NCBI RefSeq assembly: GCF_000171235.2
Contig: NZ_ABEA03000099.1
Coordinates: 1-64,000 of the forward strand
DNA length: 64,000 nucleotides
Direction: 5' to 3'
Origin: Geminisphaera colitermitum TAV2
Lineage (GTDB): Bacteria > Verrucomicrobiota > Verrucomicrobiia > Opitutales > Opitutaceae
Position 1 is the first letter of the stretch. Every line of letters starts with the position of its first letter. Below the pieces are notes generated by a model. The model did no database searches, had not been told where the DNA came from, and saw only the letters and a list, made by a program, of their open reading frames with translations. Positions 7,173 through 16,366 of this stretch are shown piece by piece. A program made the position numbers and the translations under genes.

Positions 7173-9467
7173 TTACTGCGGTTGGTGATCTGGTGCGGTT
7201 GCCAGTTCCTTGCAGCCTTTGAGGTCGAGCTTGCCGGAGCCGAGCGTGGGGAGGGGGGAGGGGACGTGCACGATGGTCCGCGGTATCCAAAGATTGGGGA
7301 CACCGGCGGCGGTGAGTTTTTCACGGACGGCGTCGGGCGTGAGCGGTTGCGTGGTGAGGAGAACCAGCGCCTCGCCTTTGGCAGCGTCCGGCACGCCAAC
7401 GATGGCCACGGGCGGACCGTTGGCCGGATCGAGGTCGAAGAGTTCAATGAGCTTTTGCTCCAGCGTGCCGTGCGGCACCATCTCGCCGCCGATCTTGGAA
7501 AATCGGGACAGGCGGCCCTCGATGGACAAAAATCCGTCGTCATCAAAATGGCCGAGGTCACCGGTCACGAACCAGCCGTCGTGAAACATCTCCGCCGTCT
7601 TCTCCGGTGCTCCGAGGTAGCCGCCAAAGACATTGGCTCCGCGCAGGCAGACGAGCCCCGTGCGGGTGAGCGGGAGCGGGTCGCGTGTATCGGGGTTCAG
7701 AATACGCGCGGTCATGCCCGGCATGAGGCGACCCACGGTGCCGGTGCGGCGGCCGTCCTGGGGCTCGGCGGTGGCGGTGGTCCGGGGCGGGTCGGGCTGG
7801 TTGACGCTGGCGATGGGGGACGTCTCGGTGAGGCCGTAGCCTTGGAGAAGTTCGATGTGGAATTTTTCGAGAAAGGCGGCGTGAAGATCGTCGGGAAGTT
7901 TTTCGGCTCCGGAGATGACAACCCGCAGGCTGCGCAGGTCGCCCGACTCGGCGCGCTTGAGCAGGGGACGCAGAAAGGTGGGCGCGCCGACCATGACGGA
8001 GACTTCCTCGTCACGAATGGTTTCGGTGATTTTTTTGGTGTCGAGGGGGCCGGGCACCGTGACCGCGCGGCAGCCGCGCAACATGGGATACCAGAGGGTG
8101 ACGGTGAACCCGAAGCTGTGAAACAGGGGCAGGCTGGCGAGGAGTCGCGTGGAGTCGGGGAGGACGGAGAGCGACGAAATCTGCCAGCAGTTGGCGAGGA
8201 TGTTACGGTGGCTGTAAATAACGCACTTGGGCTCGCCCGAACTGCCGCTGGTGAACAGCAACCCGGCCTCGGCGTTGTTGCCGTGGCGAGGGAGGCCGAG
8301 AAGGAGTGCGATCCATTTGTTGGGTGCGATCCACGCGGCGACGAGCCAGGGAAGGATGGCGCGGGCGCCGCCGGACGATTTTATCAGCGCAACGAAATCG
8401 AGCGTATTGTTCGTCCAGGGAAATTTTGGCAAACGCGCGCGCATCGCGTCCGCTGTAATGATCGTTCGGATACCAGCGAGGCGGAGGCTGGCCTCGACGG
8501 CGGCGGGGCCGGCGGTGAAGTTGAGGTTGACGGGCGTTTTGCCGGCGCAGAGGACGGCGAGGTTGGCGATGCTGGCGGCGGCGCCGGGCGGGAGGACGAT
8601 GCCGACGCGGGCGTCGTCGCGCAGGGTGCGGCGAAGGTGGCGTGAGAGGGCGGCGGAGGCGGCAAGGATTTTCGCGGAGGACCAGACGCGGCGTTCGGCG
8701 GCGGTGCGGTCCACGAGTTCCACGGCCCAGGGACGACGCGCGAGGCCGCGCACGATCTCGCGGCCGAGGTGACGCTTGAGTTGCGGGCGTTCGTCAAACG
8801 CCTCGCGTCCGAGATCAATCAGCGCCTGTCGCACACGCAGCGTGTCCGCTTCCGCCGCCGGGATGGGTTGTCCCCAGGAAACGAATACATGCGTGCGCAT
8901 GATTCGCGGGGATTTGAAGAGATAGCGGTTTTCGGAAAATGAGAAGACGGAGCCCCAAAGTCCGTCGTGCGCCACGGGCACGACGGGGACGCCGGCCTTG
9001 CGCGCCATGAGTTCGAAGCCGCGCTGGAGCTTCATGAGCTGGCCGGTGCGCGAGATGGCGCCTTCGGGGAAAAGCAAAACGAGTTCGCCGGCCTGGAGCG
9101 CGCGCGTGACGCGGCGGATGGTTTCGAGGGCGTTGGCCGGGGAGACGGGGATGGAGCCGGCGAGCCAGTTGATGACGGCGAACACGGGGGAGGTTTTCGC
9201 CATGTCCTCGTGCGTGATGAAGCGGATGGGGCGCGGGCACGCGAGTTGGAGCACGAGCGCATCCACATAGGAGAGGTGATTGGCGAGCAGCAGCGCGCCG
9301 CCGTCCGGGATGTGTTCCGCGCCGCGTGTGCGCACGCGGTAGAGCAGCCGGGCGAGCCAGAAAACAGGTCGCGTCAACAGCCACGGCGCGTGGGAACGCG
9401 TGAAGAGCGGCGCCGGGCGGGAGGGTGCGGAGGCGGCGGGAGTGGCGGGGGAGGGGGGGGGAGGCAT
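7173..9467 (-). CDS. PlsC acyltransferase fused to AMP-dependent acyl-CoA/acyl-ACP synthetase (second Aas-like protein)
   Basis: A 764-residue protein from ATG 9467, which lies 11 bp after the upstream stop; the longer open frame to 9932 is antisense-like read-through of the neighbour. The PlsC domain has NHLSYVD (His64, Asp69) and FPEGAISRTGQLMK. The AMP-binding domain has LLFTSGSSGEPKC, GYGLTETSP and FVTGDLGHFDDDG. The build is the same as the aas-like gene at 2605, but the sequences are well diverged, so this is an old duplication or a paralogue with another acyl donor. The start is followed at once by a proline run encoded by a 9-nt C tract (9453-9461, G on plus); slippage there would abolish the protein. 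Confidence 0.85.
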   Translation of the reverse strand: MPPPPSPATPAASAPSRPAPLFTRSHAPWLLTRPVFWLARLLYRVRTRGAEHIPDGGALLLANHLSYVDALVLQLACPRPIRFITHEDMAKTSPVFAVINWLAGSIPVSPANALETIRRVTRALQAGELVLLFPEGAISRTGQLMKLQRGFELMARKAGVPVVPVAHDGLWGSVFSFSENRYLFKSPRIMRTHVFVSWGQPIPAAEADTLRVRQALIDLGREAFDERPQLKRHLGREIVRGLARRPWAVELVDRTAAERRVWSSAKILAASAALSRHLRRTLRDDARVGIVLPPGAAASIANLAVLCAGKTPVNLNFTAGPAAVEASLRLAGIRTIITADAMRARLPKFPWTNNTLDFVALIKSSGGARAILPWLVAAWIAPNKWIALLLGLPRHGNNAEAGLLFTSGSSGEPKCVIYSHRNILANCWQISSLSVLPDSTRLLASLPLFHSFGFTVTLWYPMLRGCRAVTVPGPLDTKKITETIRDEEVSVMVGAPTFLRPLLKRAESGDLRSLRVVISGAEKLPDDLHAAFLEKFHIELLQGYGLTETSPIASVNQPDPPRTTATAEPQDGRRTGTVGRLMPGMTARILNPDTRDPLPLTRTGLVCLRGANVFGGYLGAPEKTAEMFHDGWFVTGDLGHFDDDGFLSIEGRLSRFSKIGGEMVPHGTLEQKLIELFDLDPANGPPVAIVGVPDAAKGEALVLLTTQPLTPDAVREKLTAAGVPNLWIPRTIVHVPSPLPTLGSGKLDLKGCKELATAPDHQPQ

Positions 9468-9478
9468 TCGTTCAGGTT

Positions 9479-10075
9479 TCACGGATAAATTTTTTCGTCG
9501 AGCCAGAGGTGCTTGATTTGCAGGCGGTGATTCTGGCTCACGGCGGCTTCGACTTCGAGCTTGTCGAAACGGGGCGTGCCTTTGCCTTCGGGCACGAAGT
9601 ATTTTTCGATGTCGTATTCGAGCCGGAAGTGGAGTTGTTCGCTGTTCGAGCCGGTCGTGATGATCGTGGCTTGGGCGCGGACCCAGAGACGGTGGTCGTT
9701 GCGATAGGGCGGGGTGAGGCGCACTTCGTCGATAACGTGGTATTTGGCGTCGTCGGGATCGGGCTTGAGCACAACGTAAACCTCGGCGTGGCGGCGTGGT
9801 TTTCCCTCCGTGCCGTCGCCGGGTGGGAGCGCGTTCCCGTTGTCCTGAGTGTGGCGGCTGATTTCGTAGTTGAGGATCATGTAGTCGCCGCGCAGCAGGT
9901 CGCGTGGATCGACGGGCAGCGTTTTGAGCCACACGGTGCGCCCGTTGCTGCGGACGTGCTCATGGTAGCCCGCCCAGATGAGCAGAAACAACACTTGCGC
10001 GGCCACCACGAGCCAGACCCAGCGGGCGGTTCTGGCGGATGAGGCGTTTGAGGTTTTTTGTAGTGTTGTTCTCAT
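9479..10075 (-). CDS. GDYXXLXY-domain membrane-anchored protein
   Basis: A 198-residue protein with one N-terminal membrane segment (WVWLVVAAQVLFLLIWAGY) and the name-giving motif LLRGDYMILNYEIS at residues ~63-76. These proteins are encoded next to DUF2157/DUF4401 membrane proteins, and here the start overlaps the DUF2157 stop by 4 bp (ATGA), implying translational coupling. The biochemical role of the family is unknown. The remainder is a beta-rich extracytoplasmic domain. Confidence 0.8.
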   Translation of the reverse strand: MRTTLQKTSNASSARTARWVWLVVAAQVLFLLIWAGYHEHVRSNGRTVWLKTLPVDPRDLLRGDYMILNYEISRHTQDNGNALPPGDGTEGKPRRHAEVYVVLKPDPDDAKYHVIDEVRLTPPYRNDHRLWVRAQATIITTGSNSEQLHFRLEYDIEKYFVPEGKGTPRFDKLEVEAAVSQNHRLQIKHLWLDEKIYP

Positions 10076-11382
10076 GACGCAGCCTCCGTGTGCGTTGCGG
10101 TTTGTTCCTGTTTATGCGAGCGGACGACGGCGATCCAGACGCGGCGTTTTCGTTCCAGAAAAATGCCGAGTCCGATGACAAGCGCGCCAGTGACGATAAA
10201 AAACAATCCGCCATGCAGCATCGTGCCGAAGAGGTCGATGTAGCGGGTGACGATATTGAGGGCGATGAAGCCGATGCCGAGATTGACCCACCCCGCGCGT
10301 CCGCCGGCGAGGCCGGCGCGAATCATAAGGATGTTGAGCCCGAACAACATCACCGACGCGATCACGCTCAGCCACCAGAGCCACGGGCCGCCATGAAAAA
10401 ACCCAACGGCCATGACCCCGGCAACGAGCACGGCGGGGAGCAACCCGGGCGCGAGGGAAAACAGTGTGCGGCGTTCATGAGAAACCCGCCAGGCACTCCA
10501 GCCGGCAAGGAGCAGGAGCACGGCGGCCACGAGCATGGGAACCGGAGAGGTGTGGACGATGAAGTCGTCGTCGCTTTGCCAGCTGCGCCAAGCATGGCGC
10601 GCAAAGCCAAAGGCATAAAGCGCGGAGCACACCAGCAGCGCGCCCCACTTCTCATGCATCCCCGCAAAATCCGCCCGTCGCGTGCCGCGCAACGCGAGTC
10701 CCGCCAGCCAGATCGCCGCTCCCAGCAGAAGATAAATGGCGGTAAAAACAAAGAAGACCCGCTCATCGTGGCGGGAGTCCACGTTTATGATTGCGAGCCA
10801 TGAATCGGGCTGCGCCATCTCCATGCCCAGCCACAGGAGCCCTGCGACGAGACTCAAAAACTGCGCCCCCACCGAACGCACCAGCCACGGCACGGCGGCG
10901 ATGCCCAGCCACCATACCAACACGCCGTTGGAGGGGCGTGAGTTGAGGTGAAAAATCTGGCTCACGAGCGCAATGCCCGCGAGCAGCAACCCTGCGCCCA
11001 TCATGAAGCACGCATCACCCGTGCGTGGAAAATTCCCCGGCGCGATGGCGAGTCGCCAGCCCGCCGCGTAGGCACCCGCGAGCAACGCCACGAGTCCGCC
11101 GATCTTGGTCCAGTCGCTGATCGCCTCCCAGTTGGAGCTGATGACCAGGCACACGCCCGTGAGCAGCAACGCCCCGCCGATCATCCCGAGGATGGCGACG
11201 AACCGGTTTCCACTCCGAGCCGGCTCCGCAAGCGTGGCTGTCACAGGTTGCATTACAGGTGCATCCGCCGACTCGGGATGCCGCGCGAGCAATGCATCTC
11301 GCTGTGCGCCGGTGATGATCCCATCCGCGACCCACCCGTCGGACTCTTGCCGAAGGCGATGTTCAAAGGAATGTGTATTCAT
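10072..11382 (-). CDS. DUF2157 domain-containing polytopic membrane protein
   Basis: A 436-residue protein. The N-terminal ~50 residues are soluble (LRQESDGWVADGIITGAQRDALLARH), the usual DUF2157 start. At least ten hydrophobic helices follow, for example FVAILGMIGGALLLTGVCLVISSNW. Function is unknown in the family. It is coupled to the GDYXXLXY gene by a 4-bp overlap and follows the DUF2339 gene on the same strand, so the three form a membrane-protein set. The start ATG at 11382 is preceded by an A/T-rich leader. Confidence 0.82.
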   Translation of the reverse strand: MNTHSFEHRLRQESDGWVADGIITGAQRDALLARHPESADAPVMQPVTATLAEPARSGNRFVAILGMIGGALLLTGVCLVISSNWEAISDWTKIGGLVALLAGAYAAGWRLAIAPGNFPRTGDACFMMGAGLLLAGIALVSQIFHLNSRPSNGVLVWWLGIAAVPWLVRSVGAQFLSLVAGLLWLGMEMAQPDSWLAIINVDSRHDERVFFVFTAIYLLLGAAIWLAGLALRGTRRADFAGMHEKWGALLVCSALYAFGFARHAWRSWQSDDDFIVHTSPVPMLVAAVLLLLAGWSAWRVSHERRTLFSLAPGLLPAVLVAGVMAVGFFHGGPWLWWLSVIASVMLFGLNILMIRAGLAGGRAGWVNLGIGFIALNIVTRYIDLFGTMLHGGLFFIVTGALVIGLGIFLERKRRVWIAVVRSHKQEQTATHTEAAS

Positions 11383-11541
11383 TTTTTAAAGACATTTTTT
11401 AAACCACAAGGACTCAGAACCACAGAGCACAGATCCACAAAGCGTCCCTCCCCCCCCCCCCCCCTCCCCACCACACACACACACACGTGGACACGTTTGT
11501 TCTCCGTGATTTGTCCCTTTGTGCCTCAGTGTCTCTGTGGT
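11383..11541. repeat. intergenic repeat: ACCACAGAG-type arms, C15 run and (CA)n
   Basis: The gap between the DUF2339 stop and the DUF2157 start holds aaccacaagg..ccacagagcaca (11401-11440), a 15-nt C run (11450-11464), a short (CA)n run (11472-11486) and ctttgtgcctcagtgtctct gtggtt (11517-11542). The outer parts are imperfect inverted copies of each other. Unlike most tracts in this window, the C run is G on the coding strand. Confidence 0.6.
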
Positions 11542-14500
11542 TCATTCTGATTCGGTTTTATCGGTTCCGTTGCCGGTTTTGTTCTCAGGTCTTTCCTCGA
11601 CGATCAAGTGCCGGAATTTGTGATACGAGAATCCAACCCACAGCAACACCAGCCCCAGCACCACGAAGGCCGCGATGCGATACAGCGCCGAGTGCAGATC
11701 GACAAAAAACATCCTTGGCACACACAACGCCAGTCCCGCCAGTCCGAGCAACCGGTAGGGCCGCACGCGCGCCAGCAACCCGCACATGAAAAGCGAAATC
11801 GCCGCCAGCCCCCAGATCACCGTGACGTAGGGCGCAAACGTGTCGTGCTGTTTCCACGCCGCGAAAAACACGAGCGACAACCCCGCCGCGCCTGCCAGCC
11901 AGCGTAGCCGGTTTTTCACTACAAACGACAGTGGTTTCGGCCCTTCCCCGGCGAGCCACGGCAACGCCGCGACCAAGACCGCCAGCAACACCACCATGCC
12001 CGACTCTGGCGACATGCCTTGCACCCATCCCGCCGCCACCCGCGTAAGCGCGTGCCACCAAGCGCCCGCGCCAAGGACAAGCATGGCGGGACGCGCTGCG
12101 GTCAGTCTCCACTGGCGCAGCACTTGCGCGATGAAGAGTATCGCAAAAATAAATACGACATGCGTCCCGGTTCCCTCAAAAAACCGCGTTGCCAGAAACC
12201 ACGCCGCCACCACGCCCAATCCTGCCTGCACCGGGCCGATCAGCGCCAGCCAGCGTTTTGACGGGAACGACAACCGCGTGCTCCACCACGCCGGAGTCCA
12301 CACGATGAGAGTCATGATGCAGAACGAGATGTATTCAAAAAGTGTGACACTCTCTGCTGTCCGCTGCTTGTGGAACACGATTGGAAACAGCGCCGCCAAC
12401 CACGCCAACCACGACGCGGCGAGCGCCGGGATCACGCCCGGTCTCCATGCGAGAAACGCCACGGCCAGCGCCACCGCGCCATACGCCAGTGTGCACAAAG
12501 GCCATACGCCGACATGTCCATGAATCGCGATGGACCATGCGATGGCCCACGCGGCGCAAAGTGTGACAACGAGTGCGCAACCCGCCTGCAACCACTCCTG
12601 CGCCGCCGCCAACGGCGCCGCCTCACGAGCAGCGCGATGCCGTGGCAACGCCGTCAGTCGCAACACCACCGGCGTCAGCCACAACAACACTGCCGCGCCT
12701 GCCGTCCACCCTGTTGCATTCCACGGAAAAAGCCTGCCCGCTGCCAGCCAGCAAACCACGCCGAGCAACGCCGCCCACGTGGCGAGCGAAGTCAACCGCC
12801 ACCGCGCCGACGCCCACGGTGCGGCGACGGCCAGCGCGAACGCGAGGCCTGCCATGACCACGATAGACACGCGCGCACCGCACACTTCAAACAACACCTG
12901 CGCTCCGCTGAAAATGGCGAGCGCCCACAACCCCGGCGCGATCCGCGCCAGCCAACCCTGCGTCCGGCACGCAAGCATGATCCCCGCCGCGATGGTTGGC
13001 GCCAGCACAACCAGCGCGTTGACCACCAACCGATGCCCGTCCCCTCCCCCCCCCCCCGCCCATGCGTCGGCGCACAAAAAACCGTGCGCCGCCAGCGTGA
13101 GCACTCCGCCCATGACGACCGGCCCCGGTGTGCGAAAAACCCGCGCCGCCAGCACGCCCGCGCCTGCAAACACCATCAACGCCGCCGGTTCCCAGCCACG
13201 CGGTGACGCATGCATGACCGCCGTCACCGCGGCCACCACAGCGAGTGTTGCCCCGATAAACTCCAGCAGGCGGCCGATCTCATCCACCTCGCGCCATGCT
13301 CCGCAGCGTCGTCCGAGTCCCGCGGCGAGTAGTGAAAAACCCGTTACAAACAAAACCGCCACCGCCGCCGGAAACGACGCGACGGCGATGCCCTCAAACA
13401 CATGCCAGATAAAGTAACCGTATGCCGCCAGAGCGATCAGCCCCGTCCACGCCACGAGGAACCGGGATCGCATCCGCCGCGCAATGAACAGCATCACTCC
13501 CGCCTGCACCAAAAGCTGGATCGCCATCATGCGTCCCTCGCCGACTTCGATCAACCCGAGCGCAAAAACCCCCGTGGCCTTGGCCGCAAAAACCGCCGCC
13601 ACCACATCGCCCGGCATCCGCCACTGTCGCAACACCACGAGCGCGCCCATGACCACCGCCGCCGAGAAATAAAACACCGCCAGATGTTCGCGTTGCAACG
13701 ACACCGCCGTCGCGAACCCGAGCGTCAGTGCGAGGCTGGAATTGAGCCCTTGGAAAAACCGTTCGCCGTATCCAAATTCCGAACCCTCACTCCGCGTTCC
13801 GCGCCAGTCGCGCGCGAAGTGCAACAAAAGCATTCCTGTCAAAAACACCCACGGCCACGCGCCCGCCGCCACCGCCGCCACCTCGCCTGTCATGCGCAAC
13901 TCGCGCAACCACGACCCATGCCACACCAGCGCGTAAACCGCATACGCGCCCGGCATCGCCACCACCGACGGACCTTCCCACCGCTTCCAGCGGTGAAACA
14001 CCACACCGCCCACCGCGAGCAATGCCACCGTGACAAGCGCGAATCCCGGCATCCCGCGCGTGTGCGCAAACACCGCCGACGCCACTGCAAGCGCCGTTGC
14101 CATCGTGGCGATGACAGGCGACCTGCGCCACAACGCCGCCCCGCCCATGAGCAACGCAGCCGCCAGTTGCCAGCCTGTTGCCGCCACCGGATTTTCGATG
14201 ACCCTCATCGCTGGAATTGCGTGCGCCGCGAACGCACAAAAATAAAGCAAGGCCAGCCCGCCGCCAAACACCACCGCGCCAAACTTCGGGATTTTGCGCT
14301 CCAGCCACAATCCGCCCGCCGCGACGCCGACCGACACCGCCAGCAACTCCGTGAACTTAACGACCGGGTTGGCGTTGACCGAAAAGTAAACCCCCAGGAA
14401 CACGATGCCGATGACGAGCAGCGCCATGCCGATGCGCGTCGTCCACCACGCTGCGAGCCGCACCTCCGTATTACTTTCGCCCGCCCGTCCGCCGGCACCC

Positions 14501-14919
14501 TCCGCGTCGCCGGCATAGGCGGCGGACGGCGGCCAGAGGTGGATTTTTTGCAACCACGGCTTCCAAGCCGGCGGTTCGTCGGTCTGGAGTGGCGCGGGCG
14601 TCCCGCCCGCTTTGGGAATTGAGGGTGGCGCAGGCGTCTCGCCTGCTGTTTGGAATAAAGCGGGCGGGACGCCCGCGCCACTTCCATCAGCAGCGACCAC
14701 CGCCGCCTGCACTGGCAACGGCGGCGGTTCAACCACGGGAAATTCCGTCACCACCACAGGCGGCCTGACATTGGGGATTTGTGCCGTGAGATTTGGGCGC
14801 TCTTGCTCCGTCTCGCACGATGCCTCAAGCCTGGCGATGCGCTGTTTCACCTCCGCCATATTTTCTTCGAGGTAACTGAGCCGCTTTTTGAGAAGGTCGA
14901 TGTCGTAGCGCAGATTCAT
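11542..14919 (-). CDS. DUF2339 large polytopic membrane protein
   Basis: A 1125-residue protein from ATG 14919 (MNLRYDIDLLKKRLSYLEEN). The frame is open further upstream, but that part has no membrane or domain character. Residues 5-33 form a coiled coil, ~40-130 a proline-rich linker, and the rest about 25-30 hydrophobic helices (for example WTTRIGMALLVIGIVFLGVYF). This is the DUF2339 pattern, a putative inner-membrane protein of unknown function. Two oddities: residues ~80-110 are encoded by an inserted palindromic repeat (14590-14680), and residue ~621 lies in a 12-nt C run (13046-13057). It is first in a same-strand row with the DUF2157 and GDYXXLXY genes. Confidence 0.82.
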   Translation of the reverse strand: MNLRYDIDLLKKRLSYLEENMAEVKQRIARLEASCETEQERPNLTAQIPNVRPPVVVTEFPVVEPPPLPVQAAVVAADGSGAGVPPALFQTAGETPAPPSIPKAGGTPAPLQTDEPPAWKPWLQKIHLWPPSAAYAGDAEGAGGRAGESNTEVRLAAWWTTRIGMALLVIGIVFLGVYFSVNANPVVKFTELLAVSVGVAAGGLWLERKIPKFGAVVFGGGLALLYFCAFAAHAIPAMRVIENPVAATGWQLAAALLMGGAALWRRSPVIATMATALAVASAVFAHTRGMPGFALVTVALLAVGGVVFHRWKRWEGPSVVAMPGAYAVYALVWHGSWLRELRMTGEVAAVAAGAWPWVFLTGMLLLHFARDWRGTRSEGSEFGYGERFFQGLNSSLALTLGFATAVSLQREHLAVFYFSAAVVMGALVVLRQWRMPGDVVAAVFAAKATGVFALGLIEVGEGRMMAIQLLVQAGVMLFIARRMRSRFLVAWTGLIALAAYGYFIWHVFEGIAVASFPAAVAVLFVTGFSLLAAGLGRRCGAWREVDEIGRLLEFIGATLAVVAAVTAVMHASPRGWEPAALMVFAGAGVLAARVFRTPGPVVMGGVLTLAAHGFLCADAWAGGGGGDGHRLVVNALVVLAPTIAAGIMLACRTQGWLARIAPGLWALAIFSGAQVLFEVCGARVSIVVMAGLAFALAVAAPWASARWRLTSLATWAALLGVVCWLAAGRLFPWNATGWTAGAAVLLWLTPVVLRLTALPRHRAAREAAPLAAAQEWLQAGCALVVTLCAAWAIAWSIAIHGHVGVWPLCTLAYGAVALAVAFLAWRPGVIPALAASWLAWLAALFPIVFHKQRTAESVTLFEYISFCIMTLIVWTPAWWSTRLSFPSKRWLALIGPVQAGLGVVAAWFLATRFFEGTGTHVVFIFAILFIAQVLRQWRLTAARPAMLVLGAGAWWHALTRVAAGWVQGMSPESGMVVLLAVLVAALPWLAGEGPKPLSFVVKNRLRWLAGAAGLSLVFFAAWKQHDTFAPYVTVIWGLAAISLFMCGLLARVRPYRLLGLAGLALCVPRMFFVDLHSALYRIAAFVVLGLVLLWVGFSYHKFRHLIVEERPENKTGNGTDKTESE
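14590..14680. repeat. palindromic repeat inserted in-frame in the DUF2339 gene
   Basis: A 22-bp GC-rich unit occurs at 14590-14611, again imperfectly at 14626-14647 in the same orientation, and perfectly inverted at 14659-14680. Each unit contains its own inner palindrome (GCGGGCGTCCCGCCCGC). The gene stays open through it, giving GAGVPPALFQTAGETPAPPS-type residues 81-100 in the linker after the coiled coil. Confidence 0.85.
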
Positions 14920-15141
14920 GGCGGAAGCAGATGAGGCAGGGCAGGGGAGTTGCCCGCATTTGTCGAGTGCGGTCGTTGCGTGTCGCGTATTGGGACACTG
15001 GCTGACTGGATTCCAGGTGGCACGGTGCTGGAGAATACCTGTTCCGCCCGCATTCCAGGTAATCGATAAAATCAATCTGGCCCATTCGACACGACGAATG
15101 CCCGCTCTTCGGCCCGTCCTCCGTGTCCAATCATTTACCAA
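14920..15141. other. intergenic region upstream of the DUF2339 gene
   Basis: This 222 bp gap separates the DUF2339 start from the 3' end of the LacI gene. No convincing gene, operator or terminator is seen. The frames are open here but carry no recognisable protein. The promoter of the DUF2339 gene should be in it. Confidence 0.4.
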
Positions 15142-16221
15142 TCATCGTGTCGTCCGCACCGTCGGCCCCGGCACCCATGAACTCTCGATCAACGTCCCTT
15201 GCTGAAACGGCGGCACGCCCGTCTCGTGACGGAGGATTTGACCGATCACCACATCAATCGCAGCCATGCCCGTCCACTCCAGCCGCTGCTCCATGCCAGC
15301 CACTTTGCCTCGCAACGCCTTCGGCAAATAGAGCAAGGCCACCCCAAGATCATCAGGCAGGCGCAAACCCAGGTGCCTGGCCCAGTCAAAAATGTGACCG
15401 TTCACAGCCAGGCACGCATCCAGCCGGTGCCTGCCAAGCCAGGCGGCAAAAGCCTCCGAATCCTCCCTCAAAAACGGAAGCGGATCACTGCCCGGATGTC
15501 CGATGTAGAGCACTGGCGGCGATTTTATTTTTTCCTGCTCCAGACGCGCCCGGTAACCCATTACAAACCGATGCTCCACCGTGTCGTCCACAGAGCGGGC
15601 CATGTAGAGGCCGATCCGCTTGTGGCCCAGCGCGAGAAGCTCTCCGCACGCCTGCATCGCGGTTGAGTATTGATCGTTGCTGACAAAATGAAGCGGCGGC
15701 GCCGATGGACGCGAACCAATGGTGACAAGGGGAAACTGACTCCATATCGGCTCGCTTTCATGCAACCGTGATTTCCCCGCGTCATCGAGCGAATGATACA
15801 CCACGCCTTGCACATTACGTGTTCGAAAAATACTGGCCAGCCGTCCCGGACTCATCCCCTCCTCATGCAACCAGAAACGATCCAGCGTGTATCCCAATTT
15901 CCCGGCACGTGCCTCGGCCCCCGCATCCCAGCCCTCCACAATGCTCGATGGAGTCACCAGCCTGGGATCTTTCAGAGAGGCATTCACAAACGCCAGCGTG
16001 GCCACATGTCGCTGCTTTCGCGAAGAACGCAATTCGTTCATCAACCGTGCCAGCAGGGCATTCGTCTGGTAACCCATTTGTGTGGCGATTTTCCCGATAC
16101 GTTCACGTTGCCTCGCCGAGATGCGTGTATGTCCGCGCAGGGCCATGGACACGGTCGATTTCGCCACACCCGCCCGTTGGGCGATTTCAGCAATGGAGGG
16201 CAACGGTGAATCGTGTGTCAT
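15142..16221 (-). CDS. LacI-family transcriptional regulator (cluster A)
   Basis: A 359-residue protein from ATG 16221. The N-terminal HTH is SIAEIAQRAGVAKSTVSMAL followed by the hinge region, then a periplasmic-binding-protein-like sugar sensor (~70-359). It ends in the conserved family tail QGTLIESSWVPGPTVRT. It is divergent from the PEP-CTERM gene at 16367, and the intergenic palindrome at 16257-16273 is a candidate operator. A close paralogue sits at 26213-27313; the two share a nearly identical 3' end that continues past the stop codon. The inducer is unknown and is probably a sugar released by the cluster A enzymes. Confidence 0.9.
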   Translation of the reverse strand: MTHDSPLPSIAEIAQRAGVAKSTVSMALRGHTRISARQRERIGKIATQMGYQTNALLARLMNELRSSRKQRHVATLAFVNASLKDPRLVTPSSIVEGWDAGAEARAGKLGYTLDRFWLHEEGMSPGRLASIFRTRNVQGVVYHSLDDAGKSRLHESEPIWSQFPLVTIGSRPSAPPLHFVSNDQYSTAMQACGELLALGHKRIGLYMARSVDDTVEHRFVMGYRARLEQEKIKSPPVLYIGHPGSDPLPFLREDSEAFAAWLGRHRLDACLAVNGHIFDWARHLGLRLPDDLGVALLYLPKALRGKVAGMEQRLEWTGMAAIDVVIGQILRHETGVPPFQQGTLIESSWVPGPTVRTTR

Positions 16222-16256
16222 GATGCGTGAATTCGGGATGGAAAATGCAGGAGGTA

Positions 16257-16273
16257 TGTCGAACGGATCGACA
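16257..16273. promoter_or_regulatory. candidate LacI operator (cluster A)
   Basis: TGTCGAACGGATCGACA: two perfect 6-bp inverted arms around a 5-nt centre, in the divergent promoter between the LacI gene (16221) and the PEP-CTERM gene (16367). LacI-family operators are palindromes in this position. Assignment is by location and symmetry only. Confidence 0.45.
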
Positions 16274-16366
16274 ACAGTGCGTTTGCCTGTGTTTCCCCGG
16301 CAAGCCTTAAGTCCCGAAGTAAATATCTCCACCCTTCGCAGTTTCCCGTATCAAGAAAGCAATCCC

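Noticed and set aside
12370-14622. Plus-strand frames rich in R, H, P and T over the DUF2339 gene
   Set aside because: Reverse complement of hydrophobic helix codons; composition is typical of antisense to a membrane protein.
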